Positions 1 to 7,089 are shown, numbered from the stretch's first letter. The stretch is DNA of 14,353 bases from Pseudolabrys sp. (GCA_029945495.1 JAQSCR010000441.1:1-14353), one strand, 5' to 3'. Notes: generated by a model from the sequence alone, not told the origin. Numbers and translations: made by a program.

Positions 1-2
1 TG

Positions 3-524
3 TTTGTCGATGCTCCGGTTTCCGGTGGCCCGGGCGCCGCCGCTTCAGGCTAGCTGGCGATCATGGCCGGCGGCGATGATGGGGCGGTCGCGAAGGTGGC
101 TGACGTCATGCGCGGCCTTGGAACGATGACGCATATGGGGCCGGTCGGCACGGGTCAGGCGACCAAACTGGTCAACCAGACGCTGGTCTTGACCAACTAT
201 TGTGTGCTCGCCGAGGCGTTGCGGTTGGCGCAATCCTACGGCGTCGATGCGCGCAAAATCCCGCAAGCGCTCAAGACGGGGCATGCCGGCTCAAATCTGC
301 TGGCCGCCGCTTTCCCGCAGATGCTCGACGAGGACTTCGCGCCGCGTGGCTTTGCGCGACAAGTGCTGAAGGATCTTGAAATGTTGCAAGCGGCCGCGCG
401 CGACCAGCATCTGGCGATGCCGATGGCATCGCAGGCGCTCACGCTCTATCGATTGCTTGTGGCGAGCGGCAAGAGCGAACTGGATGCTACGGCCGTCGTG
501 TCGCTCTATCCCAAGCCGCATTGA
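3..524 (+). pseudogene. 3-hydroxyisobutyrate dehydrogenase-family protein, 3' part, interrupted by in-frame TAG
   Basis: This is the C-terminal part of an NAD(P)-dependent beta-hydroxyacid dehydrogenase (3-hydroxyisobutyrate / tartronate semialdehyde / 6-phosphogluconate family); the N-terminal Rossmann fold lies off the left edge. Reading from base 3, the family's substrate-binding motif FVDAPVSGG is followed by GAAASG, then TAG at 51-53, then LAIMAGG. Relatives normally have Thr or Ser where the stop falls, so one base change (for example TCG to TAG) would explain it. The rest of the frame is open and well conserved: GPVGTGQATKLVNQ holds the catalytic lysine (codon 165-167) and the partner Asn, followed by the all-alpha C-terminal domain ending YPKPH. 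An ATG at 63 could begin a fragment, but that would lack the cofactor domain. It converges on the crotonase-like gene with an 11-bp gap. A recent nonsense mutation or a sequencing/assembly error are both possible. Family membership is secure; the substrate is not. Confidence 0.8.
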
Positions 525-535
525 GCCGATGCCGA

Positions 536-1312
536 TCAGCGCCCCCGCCATTGCGGCGGGCGCTTTTCGGCAAACGCTTTGACGCCTTCATGGAAATCGT
601 CGCTGCCGTAACAAGCGCGCACGAGATCTTCGCCGTCGGGGATGCCGGCATGCTGTAACCGCCGCATGGCTTCCTTGGTGACGCGCATGGTGACCGGTGC
701 ATTGCCTTGCAGGCGTTGGCAGATGTCGGCGATACGCTGGTCGAGCACGTCGGGCTCGGCGATTTCCATCAGAAACCCTGCCGCCAGTGCATCCTCGGCA
801 GGTACGTTCTCGGCCATCAGCAGCATGCGTTTGGCGCGGGCCTGGCCCAAGGCTGTCACAAGACGGGCGTAATTGGCGACCGACAGGCAATTGCCCAAGG
901 TGCGCGCAATCGGCACGCCGAATTTCGTGCCGGGCGTGGCAATGCGCAGATCGCAGCAGGCGGCGATCGCCAGCCCGCCGCCGATCGCCCAGCCTTCAAC
1001 CACCGCCAATGTCGGCATCGGCAAGGCCTCGATCGCCGCCAGATATGTTTCCGAGGTTGCTTCGTAGGCGACGCCTTGTTCCGGCGTGGTGAATTCCTTG
1101 AACTGGGCAATATCGGTGCCGGCGATGAAAGCCTTGCCGCCGACGCCTCGCAGCACGGCGACGCGCACGCTGCTGTCTTGGCTCAACGCGGCGCAGGCCG
1201 CAGCCAGTTCCTCGTACATCCGCCATGTCATCGCGTTGCGCGCTTGCGGCCGATCGAACAGAACCGTTGCCACCGCGCCTTCGCGGACAAGTCGCACCTG
1301 ACCGTCGTTCAT
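536..1312 (-). CDS. Enoyl-CoA hydratase/isomerase (crotonase) family protein lacking the canonical catalytic glutamates
   Basis: At 258 aa this is the normal length for a single-domain crotonase. Oxyanion-hole segments are visible: AFIAGTDI (residues 61-68) and GWAIGGGLAIAACCD (107-121). The C-terminal part, with MRVTKEAMRR and FHEGVKAFAEKRPPQW, is typical of the family. In canonical enoyl-CoA hydratase, Glu144 and Glu164 (rat numbering) add water. The aligned positions here appear to be Ala115 and Ile135, so simple trans-2-enoyl-CoA hydration is unlikely. Isomerase, decarboxylase, thioesterase or C-C cleaving chemistry is possible, and the CoA substrate is unknown. The ATG at 1312-1310 overlaps the TGA of the upstream GntR gene as ATGA. 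An AAGGAG-type ribosome site lies about 10 bases upstream, inside that gene, so translation is probably coupled. The gene likely acts with the divergent CoA-transferase. Family is certain; reaction is not. Confidence 0.9.
   Translation of the reverse strand: MNDGQVRLVREGAVATVLFDRPQARNAMTWRMYEELAAACAALSQDSSVRVAVLRGVGGKAFIAGTDIAQFKEFTTPEQGVAYEATSETYLAAIEALPMPTLAVVEGWAIGGGLAIAACCDLRIATPGTKFGVPIARTLGNCLSVANYARLVTALGQARAKRMLLMAENVPAEDALAAGFLMEIAEPDVLDQRIADICQRLQGNAPVTMRVTKEAMRRLQHAGIPDGEDLVRACYGSDDFHEGVKAFAEKRPPQWRGR
539..567 (+). terminator. Rho-independent terminator after the dehydrogenase-family gene
   Basis: GCGCCC (539-544) pairs with GGGCGC (558-563), and CCGC (545-548) pairs with GCGG (553-556), leaving a CATT loop and one bulged C at 557. 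TTTT follows at 564-567. The hairpin begins 15 bases after the plus-strand stop codon and has no T-run on the other strand, so it should act on plus-strand transcription. It lies wholly inside the 3' coding end of the convergent crotonase-family gene. Confidence 0.7.
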
Positions 1313-2004
1313 GGGATGACTACTCCTTGCTGGGCATCGGGACGTGAAGATTGTGTCGCGCCGTTGCGCTCTTCTTCGGCAAAGCCGGCGCGCGTTACTT
1401 CTTCGCGTTTATGGCGCAAATGCGCGCGCAGGATATGGGCGAGGCCTATGCCGTCGCGCCGCTGCAGGGCGTTGAGAATGGCTTCGTGTTCCTGCACTGC
1501 GATTGCCCAGCGCGGCGGCGTCATTGGCGTGACGTAGCGGGCGCGGCGGATACGGGCGGTGACCGATTCATACAGCGACGATAGAGCGGGGTTTGCCGCC
1601 GCGTCGACGATCGCCTCATGAATCATCCGATTGCAAACGTAGTATTGCTGCAGGTTCTTGTCTTTGTAGTGCTTCACCATCTCCGCATGGGCTTTGGCGA
1701 CCGCGTCAATTGCCTTGTCGCTGATGCGCTCGCAGGCGAGTTCGCCGGCCAGGGCCTCGAGGCCTTGGCAAACTTCGAAAAGGTCATGCACGTCCTTGCT
1801 GGTGAGTTTGGCGGCGCGGGCGCCGCGGTTCGGCAGCAGCAGCACCAGACCCTCGGCCGCCAGGACCTTGAGCGCCTCGCGCAACGGCGTGCGCGAGATT
1901 TGCAGCCGCGTGCACAGATCGCGCTCCGGAATCCGGGCGCCGGGCGGAACTTCGCCCTCCAGAAGGATATTCCGGAGTTGCGACACGACGTCTTCGTGCA
2001 GCAT
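1309..2004 (-). CDS. GntR-family transcriptional regulator, FadR/FCD subfamily
   Basis: This 231-aa one-component regulator has an N-terminal winged helix-turn-helix (about residues 5-68; recognition region ISRTPLREALKVLAAEGLV) and an FCD all-helical ligand domain (about 75-205). FCD domains usually bind a metal through Asp and three His, with a carboxylate effector above it. Here His129 (in IHEAIVDAAANP), His173 (in QEHEAI) and His195 are present, but the usual Asp four residues before the first His is Asn125. The C-terminal 25 residues are a low-complexity polar tail. The ATG at 2004-2002 is preceded by GAGGGGA at good spacing. It is the first gene of a two-gene unit with the crotonase and is divergent from the CoA-transferase/TRAP unit. 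It therefore probably controls both units through the paired sites in the intergenic region, with an organic acid or its CoA ester as effector (inference). Confidence 0.93.
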   Translation of the reverse strand: MLHEDVVSQLRNILLEGEVPPGARIPERDLCTRLQISRTPLREALKVLAAEGLVLLLPNRGARAAKLTSKDVHDLFEVCQGLEALAGELACERISDKAIDAVAKAHAEMVKHYKDKNLQQYYVCNRMIHEAIVDAAANPALSSLYESVTARIRRARYVTPMTPPRWAIAVQEHEAILNALQRRDGIGLAHILRAHLRHKREEVTRAGFAEEERNGATQSSRPDAQQGVVIP

Positions 2005-2034
2005 CGGGTCCCCTCAAAAATTGCCGCTCGATCG

Positions 2035-2113
2035 ATTTTGAATGCAAACGTAACCCACTATGGGGAAAAAATAAACATTTTCGCTTGTCAGAAGGCTAAT
2101 TTGCATTCAAAAT
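2035..2113. promoter_or_regulatory. Paired operator candidate: perfect 14-bp inverted repeat in the divergent GntR/CoA-transferase promoter region
   Basis: ATTTTGAATGCAAA at 2035-2048 is the exact reverse complement of TTTGCATTCAAAAT at 2100-2113. The arm centres are 65 bp apart, about six helical turns, so both arms present the same face of the helix. Each arm also contains an imperfect palindrome of the form TTGNATNCAA, similar in layout to known GntR-family operators. One arm lies close to the GntR start and the other close to the CoA-transferase start. The DNA between is unusually AT-rich for this genome. This fits autoregulated control of both units by the adjacent FCD regulator, possibly with looping. 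The repeat is seen directly; binding is inferred. Confidence 0.7.
2085..2113 (+). promoter_or_regulatory. Candidate sigma-70 promoter for the CoA-transferase/TRAP operon
   Basis: TTGTCA (2085-2090) matches the -35 consensus at 5 of 6 positions. After a 17-base spacer, CAAAAT (2108-2113) matches the -10 at 4 of 6. The -10 would lie within the right arm of the inverted repeat, so a regulator bound there would block RNA polymerase. The match is modest and is supported mainly by its place upstream of the gene at 2135. Confidence 0.35.
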
Positions 2114-2134
2114 TCAAAAATTCTGGGAGGTCGT

Positions 2135-3364
2135 ATGGGTCCGCTGGCGGGTATGAAAGTCGTCGACCTGACCCACGTCATGGCTGGGCCGACGTGTACG
2201 TTGATGCTTGCCGACATGGGCGCCGACGTCATCAAGATCGAAAAAGTGCCGCTGGGCGACGATACCCGTCAGAACGCGCCGAATATTGGCGACGAAACGG
2301 CGGCGTTCCTGATGATGAACCGAAGCAAGCGCGGCATCGCCCTCGACCTGAAGCAACCGGGCGCCGCCAAAGTCCTTCGCCGCCTCCTGCAAGACGCCGA
2401 TGTGCTGGTTGAGAATTTCGGGCCTGGTGTCATGGAACGCCTGGGTTTCGGTTACGACGACCTGCGCAAGCAGCACCCGGCACTGATCTATTGCTCCTTG
2501 TCCGGCTTTGGCCGCACCGGCCCTTATAAGGACCGCCGCGGCTTCGACCTCGTATCGCAGGCCATGAGCGGCATCATGAGCTTCACCGGCGAGGGCCCCG
2601 GCCGCCCACCGGTGAAATGCGGTGCGCCGCTGTCCGACATCACCGCCGGCATCCTGGCGGCGATGGGTATCCTGGCGGCCTACACCCATCGGCTGAAAAC
2701 CGGCGAGGGACAAAGGGTCGAGACGTCGCTCTACGAAGCGGCCCTGGTGCAGACCTATTGGCAGTCGGCGATCGCGCTGGCGACCAGCATCGCACCCGTG
2801 GCCATGGGTTCGGCGCATCCGCTCAATGCGCCGTATCAAGCCTTCGAGACTGCCGATGGATGGATCGTCGTCGGCGGCGCCAACCAGAAGAACTGGCAAC
2901 GCATCGCCGATGCGCTCGGCGCGTCCGAGCTGATCCACGATCCGCGCTTTGCCACGGCGGGCCTGCGCGTGCAGCATTTGGCAGAACTGGAAGCGGAACT
3001 GACGCCCCGTTTCCGCCGGCAATCCTCCGAGCACTGGCTGGCGGCCCTGGAAAAGCAGGGCGTTCCGTGCGGCCCGGTGCGCGATATGCTGCAGGCGCTG
3101 TCCGATCCGCAAACCATCGCGCGCGAGATGGTGGTCGAGGTACCGCATGCGACGCTCGGGACGGTGCAGACCCTCGGCGTGCCGGTCAAATTCTCCCGCA
3201 CGCCTGCCAACATCCGGCACGGCGCGCCGGTTTATGGACAACATAGCCGGGAAGTTCTGCGCGACTACGGCTTCGGCGCCGATGAAATCGCAACGCTCGA
3301 AAGGGACGGAGCTTTGGTGAGCGCCGCCCAAGACCATGACGGGAGTAGCCGCAGGGTCGTTTAG
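2135..3364 (+). CDS. Class III CoA-transferase (CaiB/BaiF family)
   Basis: This 409-aa cytosolic enzyme is the usual family length and moves CoA from a donor thioester to a carboxylic acid. Family landmarks in order are GMKVVDLTHVMAGP near the N-terminus, the LADMGADVIKIE segment (25-36), NRSKRGIALDLK (62-73), the LVENFGPG segment (91-98), YCSLSGFG (119-126) and LKTGEGQRVETSLYEA. The Asp of PLSDITAG (Asp168) matches the aspartate that forms the aspartyl-CoA anhydride. The start ATG follows GGGAGG four bases upstream. It is the first gene of a unit with the TRAP transporter, so it probably activates the acid that the transporter imports. It is also divergent from the GntR/crotonase unit. Donor and acceptor cannot be told from sequence; succinyl-CoA or acetyl-CoA donors are common in the family. 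Confidence 0.93.
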   Translation: MGPLAGMKVVDLTHVMAGPTCTLMLADMGADVIKIEKVPLGDDTRQNAPNIGDETAAFLMMNRSKRGIALDLKQPGAAKVLRRLLQDADVLVENFGPGVMERLGFGYDDLRKQHPALIYCSLSGFGRTGPYKDRRGFDLVSQAMSGIMSFTGEGPGRPPVKCGAPLSDITAGILAAMGILAAYTHRLKTGEGQRVETSLYEAALVQTYWQSAIALATSIAPVAMGSAHPLNAPYQAFETADGWIVVGGANQKNWQRIADALGASELIHDPRFATAGLRVQHLAELEAELTPRFRRQSSEHWLAALEKQGVPCGPVRDMLQALSDPQTIAREMVVEVPHATLGTVQTLGVPVKFSRTPANIRHGAPVYGQHSREVLRDYGFGADEIATLERDGALVSAAQDHDGSSRRVV

Positions 3365-3387
3365 TGCAAAGGTTTGTTGATCCGAGA

Positions 3388-3401
3388 AGTGCAAAAGCAC
3401 T
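3388..3401 (+). other. Small intercistronic hairpin between the CoA-transferase and dctP
   Basis: AGTGC (3388-3392) and GCACT (3397-3401) form a 5-bp stem with an AAAA loop. GTTTG (3372-3376) and CAAAC (3402-3406) could add a loose outer stem. It lies in the 59-bp gap and is followed by the strong GGGAGGA ribosome site of dctP. It might stabilise the dctP message, since binding proteins are usually needed in excess over permeases. No T-run follows, so it is not a terminator. Confidence 0.3.
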
Positions 3402-3423
3402 CAAACACAAGAGGGAGGACGCC

Positions 3424-4404
3424 ATGTCAAAAAGATTAGCGTTGTTGCTGTCGATGCTCGCCGGTTTGGCGCTGAGCCAGGTCGCGCAGGCCGAAGTGAT
3501 CGAGCTGAAGGTGGGCAACACGACGCCGGCCTCCGGCAACCAATCGATCTCGGCTACCGAATTCGCCCGCCGCGTCAACGAACAGATGGCCGGCAAGGTC
3601 CACGTTACGGTTTTCGACAACAGCCAGCTCGGCAACGAGCGTGAGATGTTGCAGAAGCTCAAGATCGGCACGCTCGACATGTCGCAGCCCTCGACTATCA
3701 TGTCGACGGTCTCGCCCGAATTCGGGCTCTTCGACATGCCGTATCTGATCAAGGATCGCGCGCATTTCCAGCGCTTCCTGGCCGAAGTCTTTTGGAAGGA
3801 CATCGCTCTGAAAGCCGAGGCCAAGGGCTACAAGATTGTCGCCGTCTACGAGAACGGATTCCGTCACATCACCAACAACAAGCGCGCGATCAATACGCCG
3901 GACGACTTGAAGGGCATCAAAATCCGTATCCCGCGCGGCGTGTGGCGGCAGAAGATGTTCGAGGCCTATGGCGCATCGCCGGCGCCGCTCGAATTCAACG
4001 AGCTCTTCGTCGCGTTGCAGTCTGGCGTCATGGACGGCCAGGAAAATCCGTTGCCGAATATCTGGGGCGGCAAGCTCAATGAAGTGCAGAAATATCTCAC
4101 ATTGACCAACCACGTTTACACGCCGTCGTTCCTGACCGCCGGGCTCGACCGCTGGAATAAGCTGCCGGCCGATATCCGGGCCCAGATCGAGAAGATCGCA
4201 CGCGAAACACAACCATGGGCATTCGACAGCGCCGAGAAGGAAGACGTCGCCGTTCTCGAAAAGCTGAAGAAGGCCGGCATAGCGGTGAATACCGCCAATC
4301 GCGACTCCTTCGTCGCGGCTTCCAAGTCGGTCTACGACCTGTTCGGCAAGGAAGTGCCGGGCGGCCAGGCGCTCATCGACAAAACGCTCGCGCTCGCGAA
4401 GTAG
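3424..4404 (+). CDS. dctP: TRAP transporter substrate-binding protein, DctP family
   Basis: This 326-aa periplasmic solute-binding protein belongs to a tripartite, ion-gradient-driven transporter for organic acids. A signal peptide is clear: positive MSKR, a hydrophobic stretch (residues 5-19), and probable cleavage after AQA (23). Family features include FDNSQLGNEREMLQKLKIGT (64-83), the FGLFDMPYL segment (100-108) and GIKIRIP (164-170). The last holds Arg168 at the place of the conserved arginine that binds the substrate carboxylate. The GVMDGQENP segment (201-209) matches the hinge region of DctP proteins. An earlier in-frame GTG at 3364 was rejected because ATG 3424 has GGGAGGA at proper spacing and begins the signal peptide. 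It is followed closely by dctQ and dctM. The ligand is probably a mono- or dicarboxylate, not further defined. Confidence 0.95.
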   Translation: MSKRLALLLSMLAGLALSQVAQAEVIELKVGNTTPASGNQSISATEFARRVNEQMAGKVHVTVFDNSQLGNEREMLQKLKIGTLDMSQPSTIMSTVSPEFGLFDMPYLIKDRAHFQRFLAEVFWKDIALKAEAKGYKIVAVYENGFRHITNNKRAINTPDDLKGIKIRIPRGVWRQKMFEAYGASPAPLEFNELFVALQSGVMDGQENPLPNIWGGKLNEVQKYLTLTNHVYTPSFLTAGLDRWNKLPADIRAQIEKIARETQPWAFDSAEKEDVAVLEKLKKAGIAVNTANRDSFVAASKSVYDLFGKEVPGGQALIDKTLALAK

Positions 4405-4412
4405 GCCGTCAC

Positions 4413-4919
4413 ATGCAGGTGTTTGTACGCGGGCTGCGGCTTGCGCTCGAAGTGTTCGGCGGATTGCTGCTGGTGCTGTTGACCGCGCTGGTCACGGCCG
4501 CGGCGGCGATCCGCTACTTCGGCGCTGGTCTTTCGTGGTATGACGAAGTCGCGCCGATCCTTCTCGCGTGGGTCACTTACTTCGGCGCGGCGCTGGTGGC
4601 GCTCCAGCGCGGCCATCTCGGCTTCGACAATGTTGTCCGGCGGCTTCCGCCGAGCTGGCGCATGGCGGCCTTCGTCACCGCCGAAACCCTGACCATCACA
4701 TTCTTTCTCGCGCTGGCGTGGGGCGGTGTCCGCTTGTTCAGCGTCATCAGCGGCGAGCGGCTGATGTCGGTCGACTGGTTTCCCAGCGCCGTCGCACAGT
4801 CGGTCATCCCGATCGCGTCTGTGCTTTTCGTCGTCGCCGAGTTGGTGACCCTGCCGGCGGCTTGGAAAAAGCTCAATAGCCCCAGCGATCTTGTCGAGAC
4901 TGCCGACCATCTCACTTAG
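4413..4919 (+). CDS. dctQ: TRAP transporter small permease subunit, DctQ family
   Basis: This 168-aa inner-membrane protein has four predicted hydrophobic segments (about residues 10-35, 46-66, 86-108 and 123-147), as in DctQ. The segment WYDEVAPILLAWVTYFGAALVALQRGHLGFD (from residue 42) is the typical family core: an aromatic-acidic start, then LAW and a charged RGH after the second helix. It partners with DctM and helps dock the loaded binding protein. The ATG at 4413 lies 8 bases after dctP and 11 bases before dctM, so the three are co-transcribed. The ribosome site is weak, with an AAGTAGG run overlapping the dctP stop codon, which suggests coupled translation. A frame-open extension upstream runs inside dctP and is not real. 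Confidence 0.92.
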   Translation: MQVFVRGLRLALEVFGGLLLVLLTALVTAAAAIRYFGAGLSWYDEVAPILLAWVTYFGAALVALQRGHLGFDNVVRRLPPSWRMAAFVTAETLTITFFLALAWGGVRLFSVISGERLMSVDWFPSAVAQSVIPIASVLFVVAELVTLPAAWKKLNSPSDLVETADHLT

Positions 4920-4930
4920 GGCGAAGACAA

Positions 4931-6214
4931 ATGTCAGCGTTGCTCGTGCTATCCGGCTTTCTCGTGCTCTGCTGTCTCGACGTGCCCATTGCGGTGGCGC
5001 TTGGCGTCGTGGCGTTGGCTGCGATGACGATCTCGGCCGGCGAACCGGCCCTGCTCAACGCCGCTGTCGTTCTCTACGAGGGCGCCGGCAAGTTTCCGCT
5101 GCTGGCCATACCGCTATTCGTTCTGGCCGGCGCACTGATGAACTCGACGTCGATTTCGCGGCGTCTGATCGGCTTTTGCCTGTCGTTGGTCGGCTTCGTG
5201 CGCGGCGGTCTTGCCATGGTGGCGATCGTATCGTCGATGATTTTCGCCGAGATATCGGGCAGTTCGGTCGCCGATGTCGCGGCGTTGGGCTCGATTCTCA
5301 TTCCCGGGATGAAAGCGCGCGGCTACCCGAAGGAACTGGCGGCGTCGGTCATGTCGTCGGCGGCATCTCTCGCCATCATTATTCCACCGTCGATCCCGAT
5401 GATCCTCTACGCGGCGCTGGCCGATACGTCGGTGGTCAAGCTGTTTATCGCCGGCGTTATCCCCGGCGTGCTGGGCGGCCTGATGCTGATGGCGACCGCC
5501 TGGGGATTTGCGCGGCGCTATAATCTGCCGCGCGAGAACATGCTCAACCTGTCCAATATCGCGACGTCGTTCTGGGACGCCAAGCTGGCTTTGCTGCTGC
5601 CGGTCATCATTCTGGGCGGTATTTTCGGCGGCATCGTCACCGCGACCGAGGGCGGGGCGCTGGCTGTCGTCGCGGCACTCGCGATCGGCCTGTTTTACCG
5701 CGAACTCAACTTTGCCATGCTGCGCCATGCTCTGTTCGAGGGCGTGACACACACAGCGGTGGTGATGCTTCTGGTGGCGACGTCCGCGCTGCTTGGCGTC
5801 TACCTGACGGAAACGCAAATTCCCCAGCGCTTGGCGGAATCCGTCACCGACCTTACACAAAATCCCTTGGTGGTTCTGGCCATTCTCAATGTGGTGTTGT
5901 TCGTGCTCGGATTCTTCTTGCACGGAGCGGCGGCCATCATCCTGGTCGTGCCGGTGGTGTTGCCGTTGATCAAGGCGGTCGGCATCGACCCGATCCATTT
6001 CGGCATCATCGTGACGCTTAATATCGCAGTGGGTCAGCAGACGCCGCCGGTCGCCAGTGTGTTGATGGTGTCGTGCTCGATTGCCAAATCGAATATCTGG
6101 GAGACATCCAAGCTGAATGTCTATTTCATCGTCTCGCTAATTGCGGTCCTTCTGCTCGTGACCTATGTCCCGTTCGTTTCGTTAGGACTGGTCAACCTGT
6201 TCTACGGGCCCTGA
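4931..6214 (+). CDS. dctM: TRAP transporter large permease subunit, DctM family
   Basis: This 427-aa polytopic membrane protein has the normal DctM length and is hydrophobic throughout (about 11-13 helices). It forms the elevator-type ion/substrate channel. Family stretches include the GKFPLLAIPLFVLAGALM segment near residues 55-73, the IFAEISGSSVADVAALGSILIP region, the IIIPPSIPMILYA loop and FGIIVTLNIAVGQQTPPVASVL near the C-terminus. The start ATG has only a weak GAAGA site. It is the last gene of the CoA-transferase/TRAP unit. Its final 13 bases overlap the 3' end of folD on the opposite strand, and no T-tailed terminator is visible between them. Confidence 0.95.
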   Translation: MSALLVLSGFLVLCCLDVPIAVALGVVALAAMTISAGEPALLNAAVVLYEGAGKFPLLAIPLFVLAGALMNSTSISRRLIGFCLSLVGFVRGGLAMVAIVSSMIFAEISGSSVADVAALGSILIPGMKARGYPKELAASVMSSAASLAIIIPPSIPMILYAALADTSVVKLFIAGVIPGVLGGLMLMATAWGFARRYNLPRENMLNLSNIATSFWDAKLALLLPVIILGGIFGGIVTATEGGALAVVAALAIGLFYRELNFAMLRHALFEGVTHTAVVMLLVATSALLGVYLTETQIPQRLAESVTDLTQNPLVVLAILNVVLFVLGFFLHGAAAIILVVPVVLPLIKAVGIDPIHFGIIVTLNIAVGQQTPPVASVLMVSCSIAKSNIWETSKLNVYFIVSLIAVLLLVTYVPFVSLGLVNLFYGP

Positions 6215-7089
6215 CGCGGGAGGAGCGCGGCCGCGCGCGCGTCAGCGGTGCGCTCAGCCGATGCCAGCGTGTTCGCCAACAGCATCGTCACCGTCATCGG
6301 TCCGACGCCGCCGGGCACCGGCGTGATATACGACGCCTTTTCGCGCAGGCCTTCGAAGTCGGTGTCGCCGACCAGCCGGCCGGAGGGCAGGCGGTTGATG
6401 CCGACGTCGATCACCACGGCGCCGGTCTTCACCATTTGCGGCAGAATGAGATTGGGCTTCCCGGCTGCGACGACCAGAATGTCGGCGAGAATGGTGAACT
6501 GCGCCAGATCGCGAGTCTTGGCGTGGCAAATGCACACGGTGGCGTCGCGCTGCATCAGCATCAGCGCCATCGGCTTGCCGACGATGTTGCTCGCGCCCAC
6601 CACAACGACGTTCTTGCCTTCTATCTCAATTCCTTCGTGTTCGAGCAGCTTGACCACGCCGTAGGGCGTGCACGGCGGGAAGACCGTGTCGCCAACGACG
6701 AGGCCGCCGACATTATAAAGATGGAAGCCGTCGACGTCCTTATCGGCGGAGATGGTTTGCAGGATCTGCGATATCGAAAAATGCGGCGGCAACGGCAGCT
6801 GGACGAGAATGCCGTGGATGTCCTGCCGGAGGTTCAGCTCGGCGATGAGGTCGAGCACGATCGCGGGCGACACGTCGCTTTCGAAATCGTATTGGAAGGA
6901 CTGGATGCCGACCTCTTTGCAGGCGCGGATCTTGTTCCGCACATAGACAGCCGACGCCGGATCGGCGCCAACCTTGACGACCGCCAGGCCGGGCACCACG
7001 CCGCGCTTCGCCAGTGCGACGACGCGCTCGCGGATGTCCGCGCGGATTTCCGCCGATATGGCGACACCGTCGATGATTTTCGCTGTCAT
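6202..7089 (-). CDS. folD: Bifunctional methylenetetrahydrofolate dehydrogenase / methenyltetrahydrofolate cyclohydrolase
   Basis: This 295-aa cytosolic enzyme interconverts 5,10-methylene-THF, 5,10-methenyl-THF and 10-formyl-THF, feeding purine and formyl-Met synthesis. Key residues are present: Tyr49 and Lys53 in YVRNK (the catalytic lysine), Gln97 in VQLPLP, Asp120 in KDVDGFH, the CTPYGVVKLLE segment, the nucleotide-binding GASNIVGKPMALML and the C-terminal TPVPGGVGPMT. I chose ATG 7089 over an upstream in-frame start at 7242 because the protein then begins directly with family sequence (MTAKIIDGVAISAEIR) and has normal length. The ribosome site is weak (AGAAGAA). It converges on dctM with a 13-bp overlap and is divergent from the GMC oxidoreductase. 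It is probably a housekeeping gene. A role in formaldehyde or methyl-group oxidation beside the GMC enzyme is only conjecture. Confidence 0.96.
   Translation of the reverse strand: MTAKIIDGVAISAEIRADIRERVVALAKRGVVPGLAVVKVGADPASAVYVRNKIRACKEVGIQSFQYDFESDVSPAIVLDLIAELNLRQDIHGILVQLPLPPHFSISQILQTISADKDVDGFHLYNVGGLVVGDTVFPPCTPYGVVKLLEHEGIEIEGKNVVVVGASNIVGKPMALMLMQRDATVCICHAKTRDLAQFTILADILVVAAGKPNLILPQMVKTGAVVIDVGINRLPSGRLVGDTDFEGLREKASYITPVPGGVGPMTVTMLLANTLASAERTADARAAALLPRQGP

Noticed and set aside
1618..2412. Long open frame on the plus strand (264 codons) across the GntR gene and divergent spacer
   Set aside because: It is antisense to the clear GntR gene, crosses its promoter region and ends out of frame inside the CoA-transferase. 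Its composition is that of a shadow frame in GC-rich DNA.
2114..3400. 428-codon open frame opposite the CoA-transferase
   Set aside because: It is fully antisense to a strongly conserved gene, rich in Arg, His and Gln as GC-rich shadow frames are, and has no recognisable domain.
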